DNA from: Gammaproteobacteria bacterium
Lineage (GTDB): Bacteria; Pseudomonadota; Gammaproteobacteria; Natronospirales; REEB76
DNA length: 50,295 nucleotides
Direction: 5' to 3'
Assembly: GCA_028870845.1 (NCBI GenBank)
Contig: JAGWOR010000016.1
Location: forward strand, 1-50,295
Within the stretch, counting starts at the first letter, position 1; each line of letters begins with the position of its first letter. The translations under genes were made by a program, and so were the position numbers. The notes under the pieces were generated by a model. That model saw only the letters and a list, made by a program, of their open reading frames with translations. It ran no database searches and was not told the origin of the DNA. Shown here piece after piece: positions 32,704 to 40,580 of this stretch.

Positions 32704-33116
32704 TGAAGCCCGCGTCGTTCCTGGTGATATTTATCGGCGGCCTGCTGTTCGGATTCGGCCTGGCCCTGTCGCGCATGATCCAGCCGGAGGTGGTATTGAG
32801 TTTCCTGGAGTTCAGGGATTTCGGCCTGCTGCTGGTGCTGGGCGGCGCTGTGCTGGTGACCTTCACCACCTACCAGCTGGTGCCGCGGCTGCGCAAGCAG
32901 CCGCTGCTGGAAACCACGGGCTTTGAAACCAAGCGCCCGCCGCTCAACCGTCGCACCCTCGCTGGCGCGGCGATTTTCGGCGTGGGCTGGGGGCTGTGCG
33001 GCGTGTGTCCGGGGCCGGCCATCGCCGGACTGGGCGCCGGCAACTGGCTGCTGGCGTTCGCGGTACTGGGCATCGCCATCGGCGCCTACCTGCAGGGGCG
33101 CATCGCGCCTGGATAA
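32703..33116 (+). CDS. YeeE/YedE-family (DUF6691-like) second half
   Basis: 137 residues starting at the ATG of the TGATG overlap. It has about four helices: FLVIFIGGLLFGFGLALSRM, LVLGGAVLVTFTTYQLVP, and the Cys-bearing GWGLCGVCPGPAIAGLGAG, equivalent to the sulfur-relay Cys motif of the other half. ETKRPPLNRRTLAGAAIFG is a linker in the cytoplasm. Together the two half-proteins probably form one pseudo-symmetric pore for a reduced sulfur compound. A strong hairpin terminator follows 33 bases after the stop. Confidence 0.87.
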   Translation: MKPASFLVIFIGGLLFGFGLALSRMIQPEVVLSFLEFRDFGLLLVLGGAVLVTFTTYQLVPRLRKQPLLETTGFETKRPPLNRRTLAGAAIFGVGWGLCGVCPGPAIAGLGAGNWLLAFAVLGIAIGAYLQGRIAPG

Positions 33117-33148
33117 ATCTGGCTCAAGCTGACTGCATGTGAACAAGA

Positions 33149-33171
33149 ACGGGGCAGCCATGCTGCCCCGT
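33149..33171. terminator. Bidirectional terminator between convergent genes
   Basis: ACGGGGCAGC (33149-33158) and GCTGCCCCGT (33162-33171) form a perfect 10-base stem with a 3-base loop between the convergent YeeE pair and outer-membrane barrel genes. On the minus strand it is followed by GTTCTTGTTC, a T-rich tail, so it is best suited to the barrel gene, but it can serve both. Confidence 0.75.
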
Positions 33172-33191
33172 GTGCCGGTCATTCAATACGG

Positions 33192-33845
33192 CTAGCCGCC
33201 GAAGTGATATTCAACGTTGAGGGAATACAGGTCGATCCATTCGCCGCTGATGCGGAAGCGTTCCCATTCACCGCGCAGGTTGACGCGGTTTTGGTACACG
33301 GGAAGCATGGCGCCGGCACTGTAGTGCAGGCCCGTACCCCACTGACTGCGGTCGGCGTTGATGCCGCTGTTGACTTCGTAGACCTTCACGTCCGCCTTGT
33401 AGTGCACCCCGCCCAGCTTGGCGAACAGTGCCACCGGACCGGTGTGCACCATGCCCATGAGATCCAGGGTAACGCCGTTGGCGGAAAAGTCGTGGGCATC
33501 CAATGCATCCTGCACGAACTGGTTGACATCAAGCACACCGCTGGCAGTCACATGGGAGGTGACTTCGCCCAGTTCGGCGTAGCCCAGTTCCACCGCCCAG
33601 TTGGGGTGAAACTGAAAGCCGGCATACAGCTTCCAGCCGGTGTTGGGCTTGTCCAGGGTTACCGAAGTGACGTTGTATCCCTGGTTGACCAGGGCCTGCT
33701 GCAGCTGGGATGCGCTGGCATCGGTATTGACGATGCCGTAGCCTCCGCCCACGTACCAGGGATCAGCCGGCACCGCCGCCGTGACGCTGCCGGCGGCGCA
33801 GGCCGCGAGTAGCGCGAAAAACATCATGAGAAGTCTGGTATTCAT
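33192..33845 (-). CDS. Outer-membrane beta-barrel protein (OmpA/OmpW-like)
   Basis: 217 residues from the ATG at 33845 with GGAGG 8 bases upstream. A signal peptide (LLMMFFALLAACAAGSVTAA) precedes a mature chain that begins DPWYVGGGYGIVNTDASASQ, a typical first barrel strand. Alternating strands continue (GWKLYAGFQFHPNWAVELGY; VALFAKLGGVHYKADVKVYE) and the chain ends VNLRGEWERF then LYSLNVEYHFGG, with the aromatic near the end. It is an eight-stranded small barrel of the outer-membrane porin-like fold. Ligand unknown. Confidence 0.85.
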   Translation of the reverse strand: MNTRLLMMFFALLAACAAGSVTAAVPADPWYVGGGYGIVNTDASASQLQQALVNQGYNVTSVTLDKPNTGWKLYAGFQFHPNWAVELGYAELGEVTSHVTASGVLDVNQFVQDALDAHDFSANGVTLDLMGMVHTGPVALFAKLGGVHYKADVKVYEVNSGINADRSQWGTGLHYSAGAMLPVYQNRVNLRGEWERFRISGEWIDLYSLNVEYHFGG

Positions 33846-33875
33846 GTGGATAACCTCCGTGTCCAAGTTCCCTGA

Positions 33876-35174
33876 CTATTTCCTACGGCGGCGCAGCCCG
33901 AACCACGACAGACCTGCCAGCAAGGACAGCAGTTCCAACGGACCTGCGGCGCCTGAGCCCGAAAGCGCAACATCCTGGCCGGGAGTCGGCGGCGGTGTGG
34001 TGCTGCGGGTCCATTCCACAGTCACCACTTGCGAGCACTGGGTCTGTTCGCTGCTGTCCATGTAACAGGCCTGGATCTCGTCGGTGCCGATTTTGCCGTT
34101 GCTGGTGTAGGTGAAGTTGACTTCGCCGTTGATGTTGCTGGCGCAGGTGCTGCCCGTGTCGCACACGCCGGCGACGCCCGCGTTGGGGCCGGTCAAAACG
34201 CTAAAGGTCACGGGAATGCCCGCCTGGGGATTGTTCAGCAGATCCTTGAGCGTGGCGGTTACCGTATGCTGCGTCGGCCCGACTGCCAAATCGTAGCTCG
34301 CGGTCGCCGGGCCGAGAACGATGCCCACTACCGTGGCGCCGCAGGGCAGATCGCTGACCGGCGTTGGGTTGAAGGGCGCCTGCAGGTCCTGCAGCCACAC
34401 CTTGGCGAGGTTGCCATAGCCGCTGGCGGTTTCCGGCGTGGTGCCGGCAGCCATCACGTCCACGTCCATGCCGTTGTAGATCAGCAGTCCGGAGCCGTAA
34501 CGCGCATAGGTCTGCACCGGACCGGTGACTGAAATGGCATTAGTGCCGGACATGTCCAGGCACCAGTTGGCGTCCTGGGTAGTCATCACGTTCATGTCAC
34601 CGATGGCATCGGTCTGGCTGGCGAGCACATTGGCGTCGATATAGGAAGCGTCCGCCGTATTGTCGGAGGACAGCACGTTGTTTTCCACGATGGTCAGGGT
34701 GCCGCTGGCTCCCAGGGCGCCCGGATTGGCGGTGGTAAAGGGATAGGGCAGCCAGCTGTAATCCTGCGGCGGGCACTCGCTGTCATAGATGATGAGCTTG
34801 CCGCCGCTGTCCAAGAAATTGAGCAGCACGCTCTCCTCGGTGGAACTCAGAGCCGTGGATACATTGCAGGCCATGCCGCTGCTGGCTACGTTCAATAAAA
34901 TCGTGTCGCAGCCATCGGCGCCGCAAATGCCGCCCGGGCCGATATTGGCGGCCGTGATATTGGCGATCGTCAACTGGTAAAAGTTATAGCCTGAGAAGGC
35001 CGGGTCGGTGGTGGCAAACGTGCCGCCGTTGATCACCGTCAGGGTGTCGATGTAGGCGAGATTCTTGGTCTGGGTGGCACCCAGTGTAGATTGGCTGACT
35101 GCAGCAAGCGCCGCAAGCAGCACAATCGTGAGTGCCAGGTTGATACCTGTCCTGTAATAACGAATGGATTGCAT
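33876..35174 (-). CDS. Exported Ig-like protein with GlyGly-CTERM-like tail
   Basis: 432 residues from the ATG at 35174 with AGGAGG 10 bases upstream. A signal (ALTIVLLAALAAVSQSTLGA) is followed by a DUF4350/ThuA-like region (TLTVINGGTFATTDPAFSGY; VLLNFLDSGGKLIIYDSECP; YGSGLLIYNGMD). An Ig-like Big domain comes next (HTVTATLKDLLNNPQAGIPV; TFSVLTGPNAGVAGVC) and then a Pro/Thr linker. The end LLSLLAGLSWFGLRRRRK is a hydrophobic helix plus basic tail with Gly/Ser before it, like GlyGly-CTERM sorting signals processed by rhombosortase. It is probably surface-exposed. A near-perfect FNR-type box lies 146 bases upstream. Confidence 0.8.
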   Translation of the reverse strand: MQSIRYYRTGINLALTIVLLAALAAVSQSTLGATQTKNLAYIDTLTVINGGTFATTDPAFSGYNFYQLTIANITAANIGPGGICGADGCDTILLNVASSGMACNVSTALSSTEESVLLNFLDSGGKLIIYDSECPPQDYSWLPYPFTTANPGALGASGTLTIVENNVLSSDNTADASYIDANVLASQTDAIGDMNVMTTQDANWCLDMSGTNAISVTGPVQTYARYGSGLLIYNGMDVDVMAAGTTPETASGYGNLAKVWLQDLQAPFNPTPVSDLPCGATVVGIVLGPATASYDLAVGPTQHTVTATLKDLLNNPQAGIPVTFSVLTGPNAGVAGVCDTGSTCASNINGEVNFTYTSNGKIGTDEIQACYMDSSEQTQCSQVVTVEWTRSTTPPPTPGQDVALSGSGAAGPLELLSLLAGLSWFGLRRRRK

Positions 35175-35319
35175 GGCGGCAGCCCTCCTGGCTGTGCTTT
35201 GAAGGTCACGCCTGCAATCCTGTGAGGGACTCAAAGCCTCGCGCCATCCTGGCTGGTTCGCAGACGTGACCGCGTCCTTGTTGCAGAATGAAGATTGGCA
35301 CACGGTTACATACCGCGCA

Positions 35320-35333
35320 TTGATCCAGGTCAA
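35320..35333 (-). promoter_or_regulatory. FNR/ANR-type box upstream of the GlyGly-CTERM gene
   Basis: The plus strand reads TTGATCCAGGTCAA, which is TTGAT-N4-GTCAA and differs from the FNR/ANR consensus TTGAT-N4-ATCAA at one conserved base. It ends 146 bases before the ATG of the minus-strand surface protein. It is thus farther than usual, unless the transcript has a leader of about 110 bases. The sequence match is good; the function is a candidate. Confidence 0.5.
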
Positions 35334-35359
35334 CCAGGTTCCGTCAGGGGCCCGCGTCA

Positions 35360-35392
35360 GCCGGCGTTTTACCGCGGCAAAAAAACGCCGGC
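35360..35392. terminator. Bidirectional intrinsic terminator
   Basis: GCCGGCGTTTT (35360-35370) and AAAACGCCGGC (35382-35392) form an 11-base stem with an 11-base loop and A/T tracts on both sides, a textbook bidirectional intrinsic terminator. It lies 42 bases after the stop of the secreted EXORDIUM-like gene (minus strand). A further palindromic CGCCGGCG copy follows at about 35387 and 35405. Confidence 0.75.
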
Positions 35393-35434
35393 GGTGTTTT
35401 ACGCGCCGGCGCATGTTGGACTTGGACTAAATCT

Positions 35435-36430
35435 TCAGTAGGACAGTACGCAGCCACCATTGTTGTTATTGAAGACATTGCTCCACAAGGACTGCACCGG
35501 GAAGGTATAACCATCCGGGAAAGTCACGTCCGCCGAGGCCCCCTGACCGGTGGAAATCCAGGCGCACTTGTCGCCGGTCTCCGAACCGCCGCCGTCCAGC
35601 CAGCCGCTGCTGGGGAACTGGTCGGTGACGGTCTCGGCCGCTTCGTGGCCCTCGACGATGGTGATGCCGGCATTGGGACCCAGGTTGTTAAAGTTGGCGC
35701 CGCAGCTGGCGCCCGCATCAGTGATATACGGCAGGTTGGTGTAGGCCACCTTGCCGTAGCTGGAACTGGTGGAACTGTGCCAGGCGCAGTACTGGGTGCC
35801 GAAGCCGCGCGAATTGTTGCCGGTGGCGGTGGCGATCACGTACTGGGTGGAGTTGTTACTGCCGGCCGCGGTGTTGCCGAAATACAGGGCGGCGTTTACC
35901 GCCTCGGCGGCCAGCTGCGACTGGCTCGGATGCCGCGGCGCGGCTGCGGAATTGTCATACCAGTAGCCCATCAGCATGCCTGACTGGTTGCCCGCCGGGT
36001 AGCCGGCGCCATTACAGAAATAGGTACCGCTGGGTACGCCCTGGCAGTATTGGGTGTTGTCGTTGAACCAGGCACTGCCGCCAATGCTGGCAAGGAAATT
36101 TTCCAGGATGGAGGCTTCGCCGCTGGGATCGTTGTTGGTCCACTGGGATCCCCAGAACACCAGATAGATTTGCGGCTGGGTTTCCACGCCAATGCCGCCG
36201 GTGCCGCCGTGGTAGTACAGGTTGTTGGAACCGCCGCCGCCACCGCCGCGCCGGTGCGAACCGGGATGGCTCTGCACCTCCTCGACGGTGCGGTGTATGA
36301 CCACCGGCGGCTGTCCCGCTTCGATGATCCGCACTACCCCGGAATTGCTCGGTGCCACAGGCTGCGCAAAGGCCAGGCCCGCCGGCAGCCAGAGGAAAAT
36401 TCCGGTTAAAAACATGCTTAAACGCTGCAT
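35435..36430 (-). CDS. Secreted EXORDIUM/PHI-1-like protein, possible metallopeptidase
   Basis: 331 residues from the ATG at 36430, with GGAGAG close upstream. A signal (MFLTGIFLWLPAGLAFA) is followed by a Gly-rich spacer (HRRGGGGGGSNN). The chain resumes with TQPQIYLVFWGSQWTNNDPS, a strand typical of the family. The region TIVEGHEAAETVTDQFPSSG followed by GSETGDKCAW is the strongest mark. Bacterial homologues I recall carry HExxE-TVTDP and an E-x-GD-C-A-W motif, possibly a metal site, and are distant relatives of plant EXORDIUM (PHI-1). Function not established. The cysteines suggest disulfides outside the cytoplasm. Confidence 0.65.
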   Translation of the reverse strand: MQRLSMFLTGIFLWLPAGLAFAQPVAPSNSGVVRIIEAGQPPVVIHRTVEEVQSHPGSHRRGGGGGGSNNLYYHGGTGGIGVETQPQIYLVFWGSQWTNNDPSGEASILENFLASIGGSAWFNDNTQYCQGVPSGTYFCNGAGYPAGNQSGMLMGYWYDNSAAAPRHPSQSQLAAEAVNAALYFGNTAAGSNNSTQYVIATATGNNSRGFGTQYCAWHSSTSSSYGKVAYTNLPYITDAGASCGANFNNLGPNAGITIVEGHEAAETVTDQFPSSGWLDGGGSETGDKCAWISTGQGASADVTFPDGYTFPVQSLWSNVFNNNNGGCVLSY

Positions 36431-36901
36431 ATATCTCTCCTCTGTATCTGGTGTATCTGGATGTTTCGCATCCAGGCAGACCGCGGGTAGGGCGGCGCTG
36501 TGGCCGTCACCCACAGTGTTCAAGTGCGATCAGATGATGGATCAACCCCAGTGTATGAATCGAACCGGCCGGCTAAGCCAGATTCGTGCCGCATCCCATC
36601 CTGGATTTTGTTCAACCGGTTTTGCCACGGCACACATGCATGGATATAGCAAATTTACCGGCGCTTGCAAGGGGGGCGGTGACTGGCTGCGGAATTCGGC
36701 CTCCGGGAAGCGGCGGGCTTGGCGGGCAGGTACGGCTTTCGAAATACAACCTAGGAAAAATACCCAGCCATGGCCATGAACGCATGCCAGCTGGACACCC
36801 GGTTCATGCTTGCTGGACTGCAGTATGTGGCGTGAAAATCAGCCCCGTGGGACCGCTCCGGAAAAAGCCTGCGCAGTCTTTAACCGCTGATGAATAGGCT
36901 T
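36431..36901. other. 471-base intergenic region with leader repeats and hairpin
   Basis: No gene is apparent; frames here are short or cross without family similarity. Near the minus-strand gene there is a direct repeat GTATCTGG (36444-36451 and 36453-36460) and a perfect hairpin CTGGATG-TTTCG-CATCCAG (36457-36475), about 27 bases before the ATG at 36430. These lie in the probable 5' leader and could be regulatory. The rest, up to the Cys-rich gene, shows nothing I can interpret. Confidence 0.4.
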
Positions 36902-37243
36902 TCAGGCGCGCGGCGGTGGGCTGGTTTGCGAATTCGCTGTTTTTTCCTTCTCATGCATCTGCTTGAGTTTTTCGCAGCGTGCATCATGAGGATTCCGCTC
37001 ACAATAGAGTTTAATGTTAGGTTCATTTAATTGTACCAAGCTGCGGCAATTCTCATGCTGTTGTTTGCACAGCTCGGCGTTTTTCTGCATGCGCTCCTGG
37101 CATTGCTTCTGATGCTGCGCACACCAGTCGCTGCTGGCAGCTGTTGGGTGGGTGGCAGCCGCGGGTGGATTGCCGGCCAGTGCGTAACCGCCCAGCGTCG
37201 CCAGTCCCAACAGGCAGGTAAATATCAAGATTTGAATTTTCAT
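36902..37243 (-). CDS. Small secreted Cys- and Lys-rich protein, unknown function
   Basis: 113 residues. A Sec signal (IQILIFTCLLGLATLGGYALAG) is followed by an Ala/Thr/Pro stretch. The mature part is rich in Cys, His and Gln: WCAQHQKQCQERMQKNAELC, then KQQHENCRSL and LYCERNPHDARCEKL. The regular C-x6-C spacings suggest disulfides or metal binding in the periplasm. The tail is basic and hydrophilic (KEKTANSQTSPPPRA). GGAG lies about 9 bases before the ATG. I know no named family. The gene lies 55 bases downstream of the zinc-ribbon gene and could share its transcript. Confidence 0.7.
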   Translation of the reverse strand: MKIQILIFTCLLGLATLGGYALAGNPPAAATHPTAASSDWCAQHQKQCQERMQKNAELCKQQHENCRSLVQLNEPNIKLYCERNPHDARCEKLKQMHEKEKTANSQTSPPPRA

Positions 37244-37298
37244 TGATGCATTCTCCGCAAGGATTGATAGTTGCCGGTCGAAGCGCAGCCGCGGCCGC

Positions 37299-37760
37299 TC
37301 AGCGGAACAGGTTCCGCAGTTTACTAAGGAATGAGCCCGAGCGCAGGCGGTTCAGGGTGCGATTCCACTGATCTTCCGCCAGTACCTTCCTTTTTACGTC
37401 TTTTTCTTCCTGCTTCATGAGCTCCAGCACCCGGTTGTCCTCGTCCTCATCCAGCCAGTAGCCGTGCTGGTTGGGGCAAAGTTCCATTTCCAGGTCATAG
37501 AAGCGGTAATTGAACTTCTGCAGTGGCGAGTTGCATTCTGGGCACTTGGTGGATGTGGGTGTGGTGCTGAAGGCCAGGGTGCCCTTGGCATCGTCGCCGA
37601 TATCGAAGGCCTCGTCTTCCAGCTCACCCAGTTCCTGCTGCTCCAGCCACATGCCCTTGCAGCTTGGGCAATAGTTCATGTTGAGCTTGTGCCGGACCAC
37701 CGAGGTCAGGTCCGAGTTGCATTTAGGACATTTCAATGGGATCCCCCTGGGTGTTTGCAT
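37299..37760 (-). CDS. Zinc-ribbon (zf-TFIIB-like) protein
   Basis: 153 residues with two zinc ribbons. The first is C11-x2-C14 (KCPKCNSDL) with C31-x2-C34 (YCPSCKGMWLEQQEL). The second is C73-x2-C76 (KCPECNSPL) with C95 and H99 (ELCPNQHGYWLDEDED), the W-L-D/E motif after each being typical. The C-terminal helix (ELMKQEEKDVKRKVLAEDQW) is charged. Family members are cytosolic, often near membrane or stress genes, and of unknown function. It starts at an ATG (37760) just within the 336-base gap before the ABC exporter. Confidence 0.85.
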   Translation of the reverse strand: MQTPRGIPLKCPKCNSDLTSVVRHKLNMNYCPSCKGMWLEQQELGELEDEAFDIGDDAKGTLAFSTTPTSTKCPECNSPLQKFNYRFYDLEMELCPNQHGYWLDEDEDNRVLELMKQEEKDVKRKVLAEDQWNRTLNRLRSGSFLSKLRNLFR

Positions 37761-38096
37761 GTTAAAGATAGACCGTTATACGGCCAATGGGTTCAGCCGG
37801 CTGCGCGCGCCCAGTCTCAAGCACACCAGCATCCAAATCGTATAACTGATTTTAGAGGAAAATGTGCACAGTGTCCGTTGGCCATACAATAAACGCCAAG
37901 TGACACGTTGCCAACCATCCGGGAAATTTGGCCGAAGCTTGCTTGGCCTGCTGCTTGGCAGTTTGTTGCTGGCTGCGGCGGGTGCGGCCCGGGCTGCGTC
38001 CGAAACACGCCTGGCGGCGCGCTGGTAACTGCGTAAACATGTTGATAGGTTATTGCTCGATGCCGGCATCCCCAACCAACATCCGCGGATGAGACC
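37761..38096. other. 336-base gap before yadG-like gene
   Basis: Divergent region between the zinc-ribbon gene and the ABC ATPase gene. It contains a possible tiny reading frame (37900-38028) described separately. The AT-rich stretch around 37845-37860 (ATAACTGATTTTAGAGG) could hold a promoter, but no convincing pair of hexamers is evident. The 70 bases before the TTG start of the ATPase gene have no clear structure. Confidence 0.35.
37900..38028 (+). CDS. Possible tiny exported ORF (signal-peptide-like, 42 residues)
   Basis: From a GTG at 37900 to TAA at 38026-38028 the frame reads MTRCQPSGKFGRSLLGLLLG, then SLLLAAAGAARAASETRLAA and RW. This is a near-ideal Sec signal (basic start, Leu-rich core, ARAAS cleavage region) followed by only about eight residues. 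It may be a remnant of a secreted protein cut short, a leader ORF for the ABC operon, or chance. There is no good ribosome site before the GTG, so support is weak. Confidence 0.25.
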   Translation: MTRCQPSGKFGRSLLGLLLGSLLLAAAGAARAASETRLAARW

Positions 38097-39083
38097 TTGA
38101 GTGAAACCCTGCAGGCCGGAACATCCGGCAGTCTGGCCCCGGCGATGGAAGCGCGCGGTGATGTGGTCATCTCTGTCTCCAACCTGTCCAAGACCTACGC
38201 CACCGGCTTCCAGGCGCTGAAAAACATCAACCTGGATATCCGCCGCGGCGAGATCTTCGGGCTGCTGGGCCCCAACGGCGCCGGCAAGACCACCCTCATC
38301 AGCATCATCTGCGGCATCGTGAATCCCGGCGCCGGCCGGGTGCTGGTGGACGGTTACGACATCGTGCGCGACTACCGCAAAACCCGTGCCATCATCGGCC
38401 TGGTGCCGCAGGAACTCACCACCGATGCCTTCACCACGGTATGCAGCGCCGCCAGCCTGAGCCGCGGGCTGTTCGGCAAACCCAGCAACCCGCAGCACAT
38501 CGAAAAGGTGTTGCGCGAGCTGTCGCTGTGGGAGCGCCGCAACAGCATGATCATGACCCTGTCCGGAGGCATGAAACGCCGGGTATTGATCGCCAAGGCC
38601 CTGGCCCACGAACCGACCGTGCTGTTCCTGGACGAGCCCAGCGCCGGCGTGGACGTGGAGCTCAGGCGCGACATGTGGCAGCTGATCCGCAAGCTGCGCG
38701 ACGCCGGTGTCACCATCATATTGACCACGCACTACATCGAGGAAGCCGAAGACATGGCCGACCGCATCGGCGTCATCCACAAGGGCGAACTCATCGTGGT
38801 GGAAGACAAGGTGGAACTGATGCGCAAGCTGGGCAAGAAACAGCTGGTCTTGCACCTGCTGGAACCGGTCGAGCGTCTGCCTGGTGAACTTTCGGGCTAC
38901 AGTCTGGCGCTGAACAATCATGGCAACGAGCTGGTGTACACCTACGACACCCAGGCCGGGCGCACCGGCATCACCGCACTGCTTACCGATCTCAGCCGGC
39001 TCGGCATCCGCTTCAACGACCTGCATACCAAACAAAGCTCGCTGGAGGAAATTTTCGTGAAGCTGGTGGGAGACAGGCAATGA
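38097..39083 (+). CDS. yadG: ABC-2 exporter ATPase (YadG-like)
   Basis: 328 residues starting at a TTG (38097), with the ATG at 38145 as alternative. Walker A GPNGAGKT (58-65), signature LSGGMKRR (155-162), Walker B VLFLDE (175-180) and switch [18 protein letters not shown] are intact. The overall pattern, including [15 protein letters not shown] and the end [15 protein letters not shown], closely follows E. coli YadG. It energises export by the adjacent permease; the substrate is unknown. The TGA stop overlaps the permease ATG (ATGA at 39080). Confidence 0.9.
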   Translation: MSETLQAGTSGSLAPAMEARGDVVISVSNLSKTYATGFQALKNINLDIRRGEIFGLLGPNGAGKTTLISIICGIVNPGAGRVLVDGYDIVRDYRKTRAIIGLVPQELTTDAFTTVCSAASLSRGLFGKPSNPQHIEKVLRELSLWERRNSMIMTLSGGMKRRVLIAKALAHEPTVLFLDEPSAGVDVELRRDMWQLIRKLRDAGVTIILTTHYIEEAEDMADRIGVIHKGELIVVEDKVELMRKLGKKQLVLHLLEPVERLPGELSGYSLALNNHGNELVYTYDTQAGRTGITALLTDLSRLGIRFNDLHTKQSSLEEIFVKLVGDRQ

Positions 39084-39841
39084 ACCTGTATGCGGTGCGG
39101 GCCCTCTACGATTATGAAATGGCGCGCATGCGCCGCACCCTGGTGCAGAGCATCATCGCGCCGGTGATTTCCACCTCGCTGTATTTCGTGGTATTCGGCT
39201 CGGCCATCGGTTCGCGCATCACCCAGGTGGACGGCATCAGCTACGGGGCGTTCATCGTGCCCGGCCTGATCATGCTGTCGCTGTTGACCCAGAGCGTGTC
39301 CAACGCCTCCTTCGGCATCTATTTCCCCAAATTCGTCGGCACCATTTACGAACTGCTGTCGGCGCCGGTGTCGCCGTTCGAGGCGGTGCTGAGCTACGTG
39401 GGCGCCGCCGCCACCAAGTCCGTGATCCTGGGGACCATCATCCTGGCCACCGCCGCGCTGTTCGTGCACCTGCAGATCCATCACCCGGTGTGGATGCTGC
39501 TGTTCCTGGTGCTGACCTCGGTGACCTTCAGCCTGCTGGGCTTCATCATCGGCATCTGGGCCGACAATTTCGAGAAGCTGTCGCTGGTGCCGATGCTGAT
39601 CCTGACGCCGCTGACCTTCCTGGGCGGAAGTTTCTACACCATCAAGATGCTGCCGCCGGTGTGGCAGAGCATCTCGCTGTTCAACCCGGTGGTGTACCTG
39701 GTAAGTGGTTTCCGCTGGAGCTTTTACAGCTCCGGCGACGTGAGCCTGGCGGCCAGCCTCGGCATGACCCTGCTGTTCATGCTTTTGTGCCTGGCGGTGG
39801 TCTACTGGATTTTCCGCAGCGGCTACCGGCTCAAGAACTGA
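39080..39841 (+). CDS. yadH: ABC-2 type permease (YadH-like)
   Basis: 253 residues and six helices of the ABC-2 family. It reads [20 protein letters not shown], then [40 protein letters not shown] and the conserved [20 protein letters not shown] plus [15 protein letters not shown], as in YadH. It forms the membrane part of an exporter with the preceding ATPase, with which it overlaps by four bases. The operon seems to contain only these two genes. The 249 bases beyond hold hairpins that belong to the next gene's leader. Confidence 0.9.
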   Translation: MNLYAVRALYDYEMARMRRTLVQSIIAPVISTSLYFVVFGSAIGSRITQVDGISYGAFIVPGLIMLSLLTQSVSNASFGIYFPKFVGTIYELLSAPVSPFEAVLSYVGAAATKSVILGTIILATAALFVHLQIHHPVWMLLFLVLTSVTFSLLGFIIGIWADNFEKLSLVPMLILTPLTFLGGSFYTIKMLPPVWQSISLFNPVVYLVSGFRWSFYSSGDVSLAASLGMTLLFMLLCLAVVYWIFRSGYRLKN

Positions 39842-39957
39842 ACTGCCGCCGCCAACAGGCGTGCATGGTTACCGGCCGCCGCAGGCCGTCGTACAGCCTG
39901 AGTCTCGGATATTACCCGCGTCTGAAATAACCCGGATTTATATCTGATATTCACCGG

Positions 39958-39981
39958 CGTGTAACTCCGCGGTTACGCGCA
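39958..39981 (+). terminator. Hairpin downstream of yadH
   Basis: GCGTGTAAC and GTTACGCGC can pair around the centre TCCGCG (about 39958-39981), a GC/AT mixed stem with one mismatch, 117 bases after the yadH stop. No T-run follows, so termination is only possible, not shown. Confidence 0.3.
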
Positions 39982-40025
39982 GCGTCTACTCTTTAGGCGG
40001 GACTGGTTCGTCCATCAGCGGTTTT

Positions 40026-40070
40026 CGGTCCGCAGCTTGAGAACGGACCGGACCACGGCATCCGGTTTTT
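40026..40070 (+). promoter_or_regulatory. Attenuator-like overlapping hairpins before DUF4440 gene
   Basis: Two mutually exclusive hairpins are visible. CGGTCCG (40026-40032) pairs with CGGACCG (40044-40050). ACCGGA (40047-40052) pairs with TCCGGT (40061-40066), followed directly by TTTT. The second looks like a short intrinsic terminator, and the first would prevent it. They lie 21 to 65 bases before the ATG at 40091. No leader peptide or known riboswitch consensus is visible, so the trigger is unknown. Confidence 0.45.
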
Positions 40071-40090
40071 CGAACCTACGGAGGTTGGAG

Positions 40091-40522
40091 ATGCGCAAAA
40101 ATTTTGCCGGGCTCATGATCGCCGCGTCGTGGCTGTGCCTCACGCCGGCGTTCGCCGACGGCTCCAGCCGTGCGCAGTTGCTGCAATTGGAGCAAACCTG
40201 GATGCAGGCTGCGCAGCACCGGGATGTGCCGGTGCTGCAGCACATCCTTGCCATTGATTATCTGGACATCAACTACCGGGGCGAATTGCGCGACCGCTCC
40301 GATACGCTGCGGGTCCCGAACCTCAGGATGCGGCACCTGACCCAATCACTCAGCGATGAGAAGGTGCGGGTCTACGCCGACACCGCCGTGGTCACCGGAC
40401 GCGGCACGCTCACGGACGGCGGGCACATGCACGCCGCCTGGCGGTTTACCGATGTGTTCGTGAAACACCGCGGCGTATGGCGCGCAGTGTCCTCGCAGGA
40501 GACCGTCGAGCAAAATCACTGA
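40091..40522 (+). CDS. Secreted DUF4440/SnoaL-like protein
   Basis: 143 residues from the ATG at 40091, with GGAGG 8-12 bases upstream. A signal peptide (FAGLMIAASWLCLTPAFADG) is followed by an NTF2-like cone fold: QLLQLEQTWMQAAQHRDVPV, LQHILAIDYLDINYRGELRD, TAVVTGRGTLTDGGHMHAAW and RFTDVFVKHRGVWRAVSSQE. That pattern (L-x-x-E-x-x-W, D-x-x-x-L, V-x-x-G-x-x, R-x-T-D-V-x-V-x-x-x-G-x-W-x-x-V) is the DUF4440 family. It should be periplasmic, binding a small hydrophobic molecule or acting as an enzyme of unknown reaction. The leader carries attenuator-like hairpins. Confidence 0.87.
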   Translation: MRKNFAGLMIAASWLCLTPAFADGSSRAQLLQLEQTWMQAAQHRDVPVLQHILAIDYLDINYRGELRDRSDTLRVPNLRMRHLTQSLSDEKVRVYADTAVVTGRGTLTDGGHMHAAWRFTDVFVKHRGVWRAVSSQETVEQNH

Positions 40523-40580
40523 ATAAGGAATTTGTTGACCGCGGTTTTAGATCCGGTGCACTTACTATTCGGGAGATGTC

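Noticed and set aside
37776-39080. 434-residue minus-strand open frame across the yadG-like gene
   Set aside because: Antisense to an ABC ATPase with intact Walker and signature motifs; the translation has no family features.
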